The notes: a model not told the origin generated them from the sequence alone. A stretch of DNA of 64,000 nucleotides from Aestuariibius sp. HNIBRBA575 (GCF_040932005.1 NZ_CP162414.1:1329501-1393500), one strand, 5' to 3'; shown: positions 18,220-26,259, counted from the stretch's first letter. A program made the numbers and translations.

Positions 18220-19272
18220 TCATTCCTCATCTTCTTCGTCAGGGTCGATCAGCGTAATTTCACCGCGTTCCGCACAATCCCGCAATGCTGAAATCAATGC
18301 GTTTTGCGCCGCTTCGCCAACAGAGGCCTTGATTTTGGTCTGTTCTGCCATTTCTTCTTCGAGTTGGCTGGCCATCCGTTTTGAGATGTTTTCCAACATG
18401 AAAGTCACGGAATCTGCGCTGGCTTCGCCCACGGCATTGCCATAAGCGAGCGCAATGACAAATTCGTCATTTTCAACCAAGCGGATCACCTTGGCCACAT
18501 CGGTGGGCTGCAATCGCAGCGCAATGTCAGGGAAGGTAAAGATGTTTTTGCGCACTTCCTGAGCAAAGTTTGGATCCTCTTCGCTCAACCCTTCGAGTAC
18601 GTCTTCGCGGGTTTCTGATTTGGTAGAATTCAAAATGGCCCCTACGCGGGCGCCGGCCGGGGCAGGGAAGGCCGTCACTTTGTCAGAAACATAAGTTTCG
18701 GCCAAGGCTCCGCCAATGCGCTGCACAGCCGTTGGGGCAATATCCCCGGTTTGCGAAACGCCATAGGCGATCCTGCGGGCCTTATCGCCGGGCAGGCGGC
18801 CCAACAATTCCGCGGCTTTGCCAACAGGGAGTTTTGACAGAACCACAGCGCAGACTTCGGTGCATTCTGCCTCCATAATTTGCATCAATTCGTCGGCTTC
18901 CATTTCAATCAGGCGTGGCCATGGGTCACCTGTCGCTGCGGATCCGGTTTCTTCGCGAAAACGCGCCATGGCGGTGGGGCTGATTTGGCCGTCCAACGCT
19001 GAAACCGCCGCAGCGGGGCCGCCGGGCAGGGCCAGGCCCACTTCGCTGAGTTCCTGAACAAACTCTTCGGCGACGGCGGCAATGGTTGCCTTGTCCACCA
19101 TGCGCAAAGCGGCCACTTCGTGGGTGAGGCGCAATTGATGTTCTTCGGGGAGGGAATCTAGCGCTAATTTCTGGCCATCCGCCAGCATCATCTGAACAAT
19201 CAATGCAGCCTTGCGGCTACGGGTCATGGGTTCGTTAGAAGGAAGAGCGAGATTGCCAGCCATATTCATCAT
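18220..19272 (-). CDS. fliG: FliG-like flagellar motor switch protein, isolated
   Basis: The roughly 350-aa sequence resembles FliG, the rotor protein linking the MS ring to the stator. Matching features are the N-terminal SRKAALIVQMMLADG, the middle-domain segment VVLSKLPVGKAAELLGRLPGDKARRIAYG, and the C-terminal IFTFPDIALRL and ISKRMASQLEEEM. The torque helix normally reads like DDR followed by a conserved polar pattern; here it reads RLQPTDVAKVIRLV, so residues known to matter in E. coli are not conserved. The tail is very acidic (DPDEEDEE). No other flagellar gene is in the window. The start is uncertain among three close ATG codons (19272, 19269, 19263). It lies 119 bp from the quorum-sensing genes. 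Confidence 0.72.
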   Translation of the reverse strand: MMNMAGNLALPSNEPMTRSRKAALIVQMMLADGQKLALDSLPEEHQLRLTHEVAALRMVDKATIAAVAEEFVQELSEVGLALPGGPAAAVSALDGQISPTAMARFREETGSAATGDPWPRLIEMEADELMQIMEAECTEVCAVVLSKLPVGKAAELLGRLPGDKARRIAYGVSQTGDIAPTAVQRIGGALAETYVSDKVTAFPAPAGARVGAILNSTKSETREDVLEGLSEEDPNFAQEVRKNIFTFPDIALRLQPTDVAKVIRLVENDEFVIALAYGNAVGEASADSVTFMLENISKRMASQLEEEMAEQTKIKASVGEAAQNALISALRDCAERGEITLIDPDEEDEE

Positions 19273-19391
19273 GCGCCTGTTCGTTGAGTCGCTTCTTTTT
19301 CGCGCAAGCTGGTGAATAAAGAGTTGAAGCCGCCCTAAAAAGAGCGGCTCCAACCATAGGTAGAATTTTATTTATCGCGCCTGTCTGCGCC

Positions 19392-19892
19392 TTAATTGGG
19401 GCGCCGTTCAGGATGCGTGAATTTGACGGACATGTTTTTCAACGCCGATCTGGCATCAGGCGTAAGCTTGCCTTCGTGGCTGGTGATCCTGTGCAAATGC
19501 GCCACATCTTTGGCCAATGCATCGATTTCGGCATCCGTATATTCGCGATCCGCGCGTGCAAAACCGGCAAAACTGCGTGATCCTGCCTCTTCGATTGCAT
19601 ATGCGGAACCATGGACAATTCCAAATTCTCGTGCCTTTTCAAGCACTCCGAACTCATCTTCGGCTTCAAAATCTGCCCAGCGAGCTTTGCCTAAATTGGA
19701 AAAGCCCCAGCGAACAACCGGGTCTTGCATCACCAAACCGTGTTCTGAATAATAATCCATCCAGTCCTTTCTATAGGTCTGAAACAGGAAATCGGGGGTC
19801 GTAAATGTCACATGAAACGCGATGGCAAACCCCGATGGGCTCGCATCCTCGATACGCTTCAGGACTGGCATGATGTCGGATTCTATAGACAT
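19392..19892 (-). CDS. Autoinducer-binding domain protein lacking the LuxR HTH
   Basis: This 166-aa protein is a stand-alone autoinducer-binding domain. Residues that contact the acyl-homoserine lactone in LuxR proteins are present: W44, Y48 (W-x3-Y), D57 in a DP motif, and W72. It shares RSFAGFARADREYTDAEIDAL with the divergent full LuxR gene, so the two look like paralogues. After KLTPDARSAL, which resembles the first HTH helix, the frame ends in MSVKFTHPERRPN; the DNA-binding domain is absent and the 119-nt gap to fliG is too short to hold one. AAAGGA lies 7 nt before the ATG. By analogy with the truncated TraR-like protein TrlR of Agrobacterium it may bind signal or form inactive heterodimers; this is inference. 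Confidence 0.8.
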   Translation of the reverse strand: MSIESDIMPVLKRIEDASPSGFAIAFHVTFTTPDFLFQTYRKDWMDYYSEHGLVMQDPVVRWGFSNLGKARWADFEAEDEFGVLEKAREFGIVHGSAYAIEEAGSRSFAGFARADREYTDAEIDALAKDVAHLHRITSHEGKLTPDARSALKNMSVKFTHPERRPN

Positions 19893-19920
19893 GTGCAGGT
19901 CCTTTAACTCGCTTTCTAGT

Positions 19921-19939
19921 TGCCTGTCGCGATATGATC
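19921..19939 (+). repeat. 19-bp direct repeat, copy 1 (divergent luxR region)
   Basis: TGCCTGTCGCGA-TATGATC. It matches copy 2 at 20000-20018 in 17 of 19 positions, in the same orientation, 79 bp apart. It lies 29 bp upstream of the HTH-less gene. The core TGTCGCGA is near-palindromic. The pair may be a LuxR-type operator. Confidence 0.6.
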
Positions 19940-19999
19940 AAAGTAATGTATCAGTGACAACATAATCAAAGGTTAGCTATTTGATGAACAAATGGTTAA

Positions 20000-20018
20000 T
20001 GCCTGTCGCGACAAGATC
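20000..20018 (+). repeat. 19-bp direct repeat, copy 2, overlapping the luxR leader
   Basis: TGCCTGTCGCGA-CAAGATC. It contains the perfect 10-bp palindrome TGTCGCGACA. It abuts the ribosome binding site (GAGGG at 20019-20023) of the LuxR gene, so a protein bound here could block transcription of luxR. Confidence 0.6.
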
Positions 20019-20030
20019 GAGGGTTTGTGT

Positions 20031-20639
20031 ATGAGCAAAGAGCTAGAGGAAGGTGATCTGCTGCAGATTTCACCATCTGGCTATCATATCGCTCTGCGGG
20101 TTGGCTTCGCGTTTCCGCTGGCGGAAATCAATGCCTTTCCGGCCGGTTGGATCGATCACTACACGCAACAAAGGTTCATGTTGTTCGACCCGATCATACG
20201 GTGGGTCTATTCAAATACCGGCGCAATCCGTTGGAGCGAATGCCCCCTAGAAGACCCCCGTAAGGTTCTGGGGCAGGCGGCCACATTTGGGCTGCGCTTT
20301 GGGGTTGCGATTTCCTGTTTTGATGGCAATGCCGAAGGACAACGTAGTTTTGGGTCCTTTGCGCGGTCTGATCGTGAATTCACTGATCCCGAAATCAAAG
20401 CTCTGACGGCCTATGTTTCCTATCGCCATATGGAAATGGCCCCCCCGACCAATTTGACCCGCGCCGAACTGGAAGCGTTGGGTATGGTCAAACAGGGAAT
20501 GCGTCTAAAACAGATCGCGTTTGAGATTGGGGTGACCGAAGGCGCGGTCAAACAGCGCCTGAAAAATGCAAAGCTGAAATTGCATGCTCAGACCTCTGCT
20601 CAGGCGGCGACGCGGGCCCATGAATTCGGCCTGATTTGA
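20031..20639 (+). CDS. luxR: LuxR-family quorum-sensing transcriptional regulator
   Basis: A 202-aa LuxR-type regulator. The N-terminal autoinducer domain has W40, Y44, D53 (DP) and W68 in the positions that bind acyl-homoserine lactone in TraR/LuxR. The C-terminal GerE-type HTH begins near residue 140 (LTRAELEAL) and has the recognition-helix region IAFEIGVTEGAVKQRLKNAKLKL. ATG 20031 is chosen over 19992 because GAGGG lies 7 nt upstream and the longer frame would include the direct repeat. It diverges from the HTH-less paralogue and is followed 276 bp later by the luxI-type synthase, its likely partner. Confidence 0.9.
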   Translation: MSKELEEGDLLQISPSGYHIALRVGFAFPLAEINAFPAGWIDHYTQQRFMLFDPIIRWVYSNTGAIRWSECPLEDPRKVLGQAATFGLRFGVAISCFDGNAEGQRSFGSFARSDREFTDPEIKALTAYVSYRHMEMAPPTNLTRAELEALGMVKQGMRLKQIAFEIGVTEGAVKQRLKNAKLKLHAQTSAQAATRAHEFGLI

Positions 20640-20686
20640 GCCGTATTGTCGCTATTTAAGCCGCGAATCACTTTGGTTATTCGGCA

Positions 20687-20701
20687 TTAATTGTTTGTTA
20701 A
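20687..20701. promoter_or_regulatory. CtrA-like site TTAA-N7-TTAA upstream of luxI
   Basis: TTAA at 20687-20690 and TTAA at 20698-20701 are separated by exactly 7 nt, the alphaproteobacterial CtrA full-site pattern. It lies 215 bp upstream of the luxI ATG and 48 bp after the luxR stop. The region is AT-rich, so chance is possible. Confidence 0.4.
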
Positions 20702-20812
20702 TCTGTTTTCCGCAAATACTAAGAGTACCTGTATTTGTGTACGGCCATTTTGGCGGAAAATGCACACACGTCTAAGTTGATATAGCGCAAGCAATTGCAT
20801 GTCGTTTTTGTG

Positions 20813-20854
20813 ATAATTTGCAAAATTATGGAAACAATCGGCAAAGATTGTTTC
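20813..20854. promoter_or_regulatory. Two adjacent inverted repeats upstream of luxI
   Basis: The first is ATAATTT-N3-AAATTAT (20813-20829). The second, 1 bp later, is GAAACAATC-N6-GATTGTTTC (20831-20854) with perfect 9-bp arms. The second ends 62 bp before the luxI ATG, where a regulator near the -35 region would bind. They may be LuxR operators or part of a leader hairpin. Confidence 0.5.
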
Positions 20855-20915
20855 TAGACCGTTAACAACCATTGCGTGGGCTGGCTTAATGGACTCTCCA
20901 ATAAGGAGAGTACCC

Positions 20916-21572
20916 ATGGAATTCATCACACTGAAACTGTCTGATCTTCACAAATATGGTTCTGCCTATTTCGATTACCTGGCTCTGCGGAAACGGTTCT
21001 TTGTTGATACGTTAAATTGGACGATCCCGCATGACGATGCCGTCGAGATGGATCAATATGATAACCCTCAGGCGCGGTATTCGATTGTTTTGCAGGATGG
21101 CAAGGTGATCGCGGGCGCGCGCGCCATGCCCACCACATCGCGCTGGGGCGACAGCACCTATATGTTACGCGATGCCTATACCGGGAAAATTGCCGGCATC
21201 CCGTCGGATCTGATCGACCATGAAATCGTGACGCCGGATATGTGGGAATGCACCCGCTTGGTGATTTCGCCAGATGTGAAAACAATGTCTGAGCGGACCG
21301 AATGCCTGAAACTGATCTGCGAAGGGTTGGTGGAAATGGCGCTGGCAGAAGGTGCGACAGAATTGATGTCGCTGTCCAACCTGTGGTTGCTGCGGTCGCT
21401 GAAATCGATCGGCTACAAAGCTGAACTGATGTGCAAGCCTTATACAAATTCTGAGGATGGGCATCGCTATGCGGTGATGAAGATGCACGCGGATCGGATT
21501 ATGCCGACTGTGACGCCTCATGTGCCGACCCATATGCCTACGCAGCCCGTTCCGGTACATGCCAAGGCCTAA
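20916..21572 (+). CDS. luxI: Acyl-homoserine-lactone synthase (LuxI family)
   Basis: The enzyme makes acyl-homoserine lactone from S-adenosylmethionine and an acyl donor. Conserved LuxI-family residues are all present: R25, F29, W35, D46, D49, R69, and E111/R114 in WECTRLVIS. The region between R69 and E111 is longer than in LuxI itself and fits the roseobacter branch. The C-terminus ends in a Pro/His/Met-rich tail (VTPHVPTHMPTQPVPVHAKA) outside the catalytic fold. AAGGAGAG sits 5 nt before ATG 20916, a strong ribosome binding site. The 218-aa length is normal. The acyl chain made cannot be predicted. Confidence 0.92.
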   Translation: MEFITLKLSDLHKYGSAYFDYLALRKRFFVDTLNWTIPHDDAVEMDQYDNPQARYSIVLQDGKVIAGARAMPTTSRWGDSTYMLRDAYTGKIAGIPSDLIDHEIVTPDMWECTRLVISPDVKTMSERTECLKLICEGLVEMALAEGATELMSLSNLWLLRSLKSIGYKAELMCKPYTNSEDGHRYAVMKMHADRIMPTVTPHVPTHMPTQPVPVHAKA

Positions 21573-21594
21573 ACTTGGATTGAACCCAAGTTTT
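21571..21594 (+). terminator. Terminator of luxI
   Basis: An 8-bp stem AAACTTGG (21571-21578) with CCAAGTTT (21586-21593) starts inside the stop codon and ends in TTTT. The T-run is short, so termination may be partial. A second hairpin follows at 21604-21627. Confidence 0.6.
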
Positions 21595-21603
21595 AACGCA
21601 ATA

Positions 21604-21627
21604 GCCCGGCGCAGGGATGCGCCGGGC
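21604..21627. other. GC-rich hairpin between convergent luxI and purB
   Basis: A perfect 10-bp stem (21604-21613 with 21618-21627) has loop GGGA. Neither strand has a T-run after it, so it is not a canonical intrinsic terminator, but it could protect mRNA 3' ends or aid termination for both genes. Confidence 0.6.
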
Positions 21628-21653
21628 CAAAAAATTGTCACAACAATCTGGGT

Positions 21654-22961
21654 TTAGCTTTCGCCAAACACCCGTTTGAAAATCGTATCAACATGTTTGG
21701 TGTGATAGCCGAGGTCAAATTTCTCTTCGATCTCATCCACACCCAAAGCTTTGACAACCGCTTCGTCGGCCAGCAATTCACCTTTGAAATCACAGCCTGT
21801 TTCCCAAACTTTCAATGCGTTGCGCTGCACCATACGATAGGCGTCTTCGCGGTTCACGCCCGCTTGGGTCAGGGCCAGCAACACACGTTGTGACATCACC
21901 AATCCGGGGAATTTGTTCATGTTGGCCAGCATGTTTTCAGGATAAACCAGCAATTTGTCGATCACCGATGTCAAACGCGCCAGTGCAAAATCCAGCGTGA
22001 TTGTCGTGTCTGGGCCGATGTTACGTTCGACCGAGGAATGCGAAATATCGCGTTCGTGCCACAGGGCGACGTTTTCCATCGCGGGCACCACCGCCATACG
22101 CACCAAGCGCGCCAGACCGGTCAGGTTTTCGGTCAGCACTGGGTTTTTCTTGTGGGGCATCGCGGATGACCCTTTCTGACCCATTGAGAAAAATTCAGCC
22201 GCTTCCAACACTTCTGTGCGCTGCATGTGGCGAATTTCGGTGGCGATGTTTTCAACCGACGAACCTACCACGCCCAAAGCGGCAAAAAACGCCGCATGAC
22301 GATCCCGTGGAATTACTTGGGTGGAAATCGGTTCGGGGCTCAGGCCCAGTTTGGCGCAAACATGTTCCTCAACCGCGGGGTCGATATTGGCAAATGTGCC
22401 AACCGCCCCGGAAATGGCACCGGTCGCGATTTCTGCGCGGGCCGTTTCCAGACGGGCAAGGTTGCGATCCATTTCCGCGTAAAAACGCGCAAATGTCAGA
22501 CCCATTGTTGTGGGCTCCGCGTGGATGCCGTGGCTGCGCCCGATGCGAATGGTGTTTTTATGTTCCAAAGCGCGGCGTTTTAGGGCGGCAAGCAATCCGT
22601 CCATGTCTTTGATCAGGATATCCGCGGCTTTAACCAGCTGGACATTGAAACAGGTGTCCAACACATCCGACGATGTCATCCCCTGATGCACAAAGCGCGC
22701 CTCTTCGCTGCCGACATGTTCGGCCAGATGGGTCAGGAACGCGATGACATCGTGTTTGGTTTCGGCTTCGATTTCATCGATGCGCGCCACGTCGAATTCC
22801 ACATCTTTGGCTTTCCAGACCGCATCGGCGTTTTCACGGGGGATCACACCCAGATCGGCCATCGCATCACAGGCATGTGCTTCGATTTCGTACCAGATCT
22901 TGAACTTGGATTCTGGTGACCAGATGGCAACCATATCGGGACGGGAATAACGTGGGATCAT
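21654..22961 (-). CDS. purB: Adenylosuccinate lyase
   Basis: PurB catalyses two fumarate-releasing steps in purine synthesis (SAICAR to AICAR, and adenylosuccinate to AMP). The fumarase/aspartase superfamily signature SSAMPHKKNP is present near residue 265, along with THLAEHVG, the MTSSDVLDT loop and GRSHGIHAEPTTMG. Length 435 aa is standard. AAGG lies upstream of the ATG. It converges on luxI, and its upstream side is a 666-nt region without genes. Confidence 0.97.
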   Translation of the reverse strand: MIPRYSRPDMVAIWSPESKFKIWYEIEAHACDAMADLGVIPRENADAVWKAKDVEFDVARIDEIEAETKHDVIAFLTHLAEHVGSEEARFVHQGMTSSDVLDTCFNVQLVKAADILIKDMDGLLAALKRRALEHKNTIRIGRSHGIHAEPTTMGLTFARFYAEMDRNLARLETARAEIATGAISGAVGTFANIDPAVEEHVCAKLGLSPEPISTQVIPRDRHAAFFAALGVVGSSVENIATEIRHMQRTEVLEAAEFFSMGQKGSSAMPHKKNPVLTENLTGLARLVRMAVVPAMENVALWHERDISHSSVERNIGPDTTITLDFALARLTSVIDKLLVYPENMLANMNKFPGLVMSQRVLLALTQAGVNREDAYRMVQRNALKVWETGCDFKGELLADEAVVKALGVDEIEEKFDLGYHTKHVDTIFKRVFGES

Positions 22962-23627
22962 GGGCAGAACCTTTTTATGGGGGCAGCAGATTTAACAGCG
23001 TCATAAAAGGCAGGGGCCAAGGTCTCAAGGGCTAGAGGGGGGACAACGGTGAAAAATACCAGATTGTTGTGATCCGTAGGATTGGTGGATCGTGCAGCTG
23101 CAATACACAGGATAGGTGGGTCCCCCTTCCGGTGATCTTGGGTTTGGCAACTCAGGGTTTGCAATTATTAGGTGAATTTCATTTTTGTGAAAATGATCGA
23201 TAGGTTGTAACGCGTTGTTATAATTCATGTGTTTCGTACTTTGCGATGGGAATAGGTCACATTTCACTTGTCTCCATTGTGCTGGTTGTCATGTTACATT
23301 CACCAAGAGGTCGGTTGTTTTTGAAATTCTGAGTCTCATTAATTCGTGATTTGCACGGGAACTATTTGACCTTTATTAAATGAATTTCACCATCCACATT
23401 AAACTTTGGGTGCGGATATAAATAATTATTTTAACCGATGCGATCAAAAATTAAAGTCGAACACATGGCTCAAACGCCATATTTTTAAGGGAAAAGGGCG
23501 ATACCTTGCCATGTGACTTTGACAAATATTGGTGACTTTTGATATGGTTACTTTGGAAGTCGAAAAAATTACTTTGTATTAACTTTAGGTTGAATTAGGC
23601 TGCGCGAATTAATTAGGGAGTCTTTTC
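22962..23627. other. 666-nt AT-rich intergenic region between purB and the GAF gene
   Basis: No convincing gene is present; short ORFs here lack ribosome binding sites and family features. The right half is clearly more AT-rich than the surroundings. It holds a possible promoter TTGCAC-N17-TATTAA (23351-23379), about 85 nt later a small 5-bp hairpin followed by TTTTT (23465-23486), and a run of TGACTTT/TTACTTT motifs between 23514 and about 23577. A small RNA is possible but weakly supported. Confidence 0.4.
23519..23548 (+). promoter_or_regulatory. Sigma70-like promoter of the GAF gene
   Basis: TTGACA (23519-23524), 18-nt spacer, TATGGT (23543-23548). The expected transcript would start near 23555, about 73 nt before the GTG start codon. 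Confidence 0.45.
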
Positions 23628-24068
23628 GTGCTGAGTATTGACACGAATAAATTGGCGAATATTGCTGAACGAGTCAAAACCGAGTTATTGTCGGATATCG
23701 CGATGATATCTTACTTGGATGACTCTCTGCACCACATTTGTTCCTCTGCCGGGTTAGACTTGCCGCTTGAATCCGGAAACACTCTGACGTTTGATTACTC
23801 AATTTGCCGGCATGTTCAGATGATGAATTTCCCATTGGTGGTCGAAGATGCGCTAACGCATCCCTTGTTGGTGGATAATAAATCCATCAATGAATTGGGG
23901 GTGTTAGCCTATATTGGCGTCCCGATCCGGGATGCGGCCGGACGGGCTGTGGGATGTGTTTCTGCCGTGCAAAAACGATCCCGACGCTGGTGTGATGCGG
24001 ATCTAGAGCTGCTTACCCAAGCTGCAAAAGAGATTGAAAAACTGATACCAGCCCCTGCAATGGGCTGA
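23628..24068 (+). CDS. Single-domain GAF protein
   Basis: A 146-aa protein made almost entirely of one GAF domain, a small-molecule or signal-binding fold. Recognisable GAF features are FDYSICRHVQMMNFPLVVEDA and AYIGVPIRDAAGRAVGCVSAV. There is no output domain, membrane segment or signal peptide. It starts with GTG, supported by AGGGAG about 7 nt upstream. GAF domains of this layout occur in many signalling proteins, so a stand-alone sensor or adaptor is likely; ligand and partner are unknown. Confidence 0.8.
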   Translation: MLSIDTNKLANIAERVKTELLSDIAMISYLDDSLHHICSSAGLDLPLESGNTLTFDYSICRHVQMMNFPLVVEDALTHPLLVDNKSINELGVLAYIGVPIRDAAGRAVGCVSAVQKRSRRWCDADLELLTQAAKEIEKLIPAPAMG

Positions 24069-24097
24069 CCTTTATTTATTGATTGAGCGGATAATAA

Positions 24098-25315
24098 TCA
24101 GATTTCGGCCAGTTGGGTTTTCACAATATTTGAGCGTTCCAATGTCCTATGAACCGGGCATTTATCTGCGATTTCCAGCAATTTAGCGCGCTGTTCATCC
24201 GTTAGATCACCCGATAAATGAATGACCCTGTGAAATTGATCAACTTTGGCGTCTGAACCCGGCTGCGCGTCTTGGGCGTGCACCTTGTTATGGCTGACAT
24301 CTACGCTGATCCCACGCAATGGCCAGCCTTTGCGGCGGGCATACATGCGGATGGTCATCGACGTACATGCGCCAAGCCCGGCCGAGACAAAACCATAGGG
24401 CGACATGCCACGGTTTGTGCCGCCATAGGCCAACGGCTCATCCGCCAAGGCGTGATGACCGGGGCCGGATTGAATATCTTGTAGAAAACCGTCTGAATCG
24501 GCTTCGGTGACACGCAACACGCCTTCGGGCACGCCCGGTGGGGGGGCCGGGGGCGTTAGATCCAGATATCGCCTGCTCCAGGCGGCAATCACATCTGCGG
24601 CGTATTCTGCATCCTCTAACCGAGTGATCAAATGGTCGGCATCATCAAGCGTGACAAAGCTTTTGGGATGTTTGGCGGCCGCAAAAATGTCGCTGGCGTT
24701 TTCAATGCCAACAATAGTGTCGTGGGGGCCATGCAGCACCATCAGCGCGGCTTTTAGATTGGCGATGGCTGGGCGCAAATCCTCTGTAATGACATCCTGA
24801 ACAAAGTCCTGATTGATCCGAAAGGGCCGCCCGCCTAAATTCACTTCGGATACGCCATTTTCCGCAATTTTGGGCAGTTCACTGGCGAAATTATGGGTGA
24901 CATGGGCGGGATCAAACGGCGCACCCAGCGTCGCGACGGCCTTGATTTGGGGCATTTGCGCGGCTGCCTTTAGGACCGCAGCCCCACCAAGCGAATGTCC
25001 GATCAGCATGGTCGGTGCCATGCCACGGCTGGTCAAAGCGTTACATGCGGCGGTTAAATCCGCAACATTTGAGTTGAAATGCGTGTTTTCAAACTCACCC
25101 TCGGAATGGCCCAAGCCTGTGAAATCAAACCGTAAAACAGCGATGCCCATCGCCGCCAGTCGTGCCGAAATCCGCCGGGCTGCGGGGATGTCTTTGCCGC
25201 AGGTGAAACAATGTGCAAACAAGGCTGTCGCCAAATGAGGCCCGTCCGGCATGTCCAAACGCGCGGCCAATTTGTGTCCGGAATGGCCTAAAAATGTAAA
25301 CCGTTCGGTTGGCAT
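24098..25315 (-). CDS. Bifunctional alpha/beta-hydrolase / OsmC family protein
   Basis: A 405-aa fusion. Residues about 1-250 are an alpha/beta-hydrolase with nucleophile motif GHSLGG and the HCFTCGKD element. Residues about 265-405 are an OsmC/Ohr-type domain with GACTSMTIRMYARRKGWPL (one redox Cys) and DKCPVHRTLE (the second). OsmC domains reduce organic hydroperoxides or related electrophiles. The same fusion is known in many bacteria. ATG 25315 has AAAGGAG 6 nt upstream; the longer frame adds 32 unlike residues. It diverges from the DUF3445 gene. Confidence 0.87.
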   Translation of the reverse strand: MPTERFTFLGHSGHKLAARLDMPDGPHLATALFAHCFTCGKDIPAARRISARLAAMGIAVLRFDFTGLGHSEGEFENTHFNSNVADLTAACNALTSRGMAPTMLIGHSLGGAAVLKAAAQMPQIKAVATLGAPFDPAHVTHNFASELPKIAENGVSEVNLGGRPFRINQDFVQDVITEDLRPAIANLKAALMVLHGPHDTIVGIENASDIFAAAKHPKSFVTLDDADHLITRLEDAEYAADVIAAWSRRYLDLTPPAPPPGVPEGVLRVTEADSDGFLQDIQSGPGHHALADEPLAYGGTNRGMSPYGFVSAGLGACTSMTIRMYARRKGWPLRGISVDVSHNKVHAQDAQPGSDAKVDQFHRVIHLSGDLTDEQRAKLLEIADKCPVHRTLERSNIVKTQLAEI

Positions 25316-25521
25316 GTTGATCTCCTTTGGGGCGTGGTGTCGGCGCTGAGTGTGAACCAACAGGATGGGGCGCGACACGGTGCGGCGCAAGGGACTGAAA
25401 CACGAAGGCACGCAGCCGTGAGCAAAACCCAGAAAGTGTGAACAAACCGCAAATCTGAAAACACGCGCGGTTGCGGGCTTGTCGCGCCGTCGAATTTACC
25501 GTTTTGTGGCGAGATCTATGA

Positions 25522-26259
25522 ATGCGGTGCCTGATGCCATCCCCGATTTTACAATCCATCCTGCCATTATCCCGCCGAGAGGCAGCCCTGAACCCGATCC
25601 CGCAAATGCGCCCCGTCACGGGCGCGTGGCTGCGACGCGATGATGCGTTTGACGCGCAGCTGGCGTTGAAATCGCAGTTGATCGCCCAACACAAAGAGGA
25701 TGTGTTGCACAGCTTGCCCGGGTCCGAAGACGCCCAAATTGAGCTGTTGGAAATCATTTTGGCGCAGTTGGATTCTGCATATCAGATCGGCGCAGATCGC
25801 GTGCGCCGTCCTGATGGGGCATGGGTGGCGTTGGATTGGACCGAGCCGTTACGCACCGCGTCGCAATTGATCCAAGAGGATCTGTGCTTGTTGCAAAAAC
25901 GGGGCGGTGAACATGTGTTAACCGCGGCGTTGCTGTGTTTCCCAGCGAGCTGGACCTTGGCGCAAAAAATCGGTCGCCCGCTGAGCGTGATCCACGTCCC
26001 AGTGCCGGAATATAACGCAGAAATTGCAACCCGCGTGCAGCGTTTGTTTGATGGCATTCAACCGGGCCGCCCTATTTGGCGGGCCAATCTGCTGCGATAT
26101 GATGATCCGTCATTATATCAGCCCCGACGCGAGGATGACCCACGCGAAACAGGCAGCCCTGATGCAAAGTATTGGCGCAGCGAACGTCAAACCGTCCTGC
26201 GATTGCCAAAGTCGCAGGCCGTGTTATTTGCCATTCACACCCTTGTCGTCGAAGCATGA
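25522..26259 (+). CDS. DUF3445 family protein (heme-dependent N-demethylase-like)
   Basis: This 245-aa protein matches DUF3445, whose characterised members are heme-dependent oxidative N-demethylases or part of dimethylamine monooxygenase. Visible family features are RPDGAWVALDW, the region EDLCLLQKRGGEHVLTAA, FPASWTLAQKIGRPLSVIHVPVPEY and WRSERQTVLRLPKS. No signal peptide is present. The partner subunits of an amine monooxygenase are not adjacent, so the substrate is open. Starts at 25522 or 25534 (ATG CCA) are both possible. Confidence 0.75.
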   Translation: MRCLMPSPILQSILPLSRREAALNPIPQMRPVTGAWLRRDDAFDAQLALKSQLIAQHKEDVLHSLPGSEDAQIELLEIILAQLDSAYQIGADRVRRPDGAWVALDWTEPLRTASQLIQEDLCLLQKRGGEHVLTAALLCFPASWTLAQKIGRPLSVIHVPVPEYNAEIATRVQRLFDGIQPGRPIWRANLLRYDDPSLYQPRREDDPRETGSPDAKYWRSERQTVLRLPKSQAVLFAIHTLVVEA

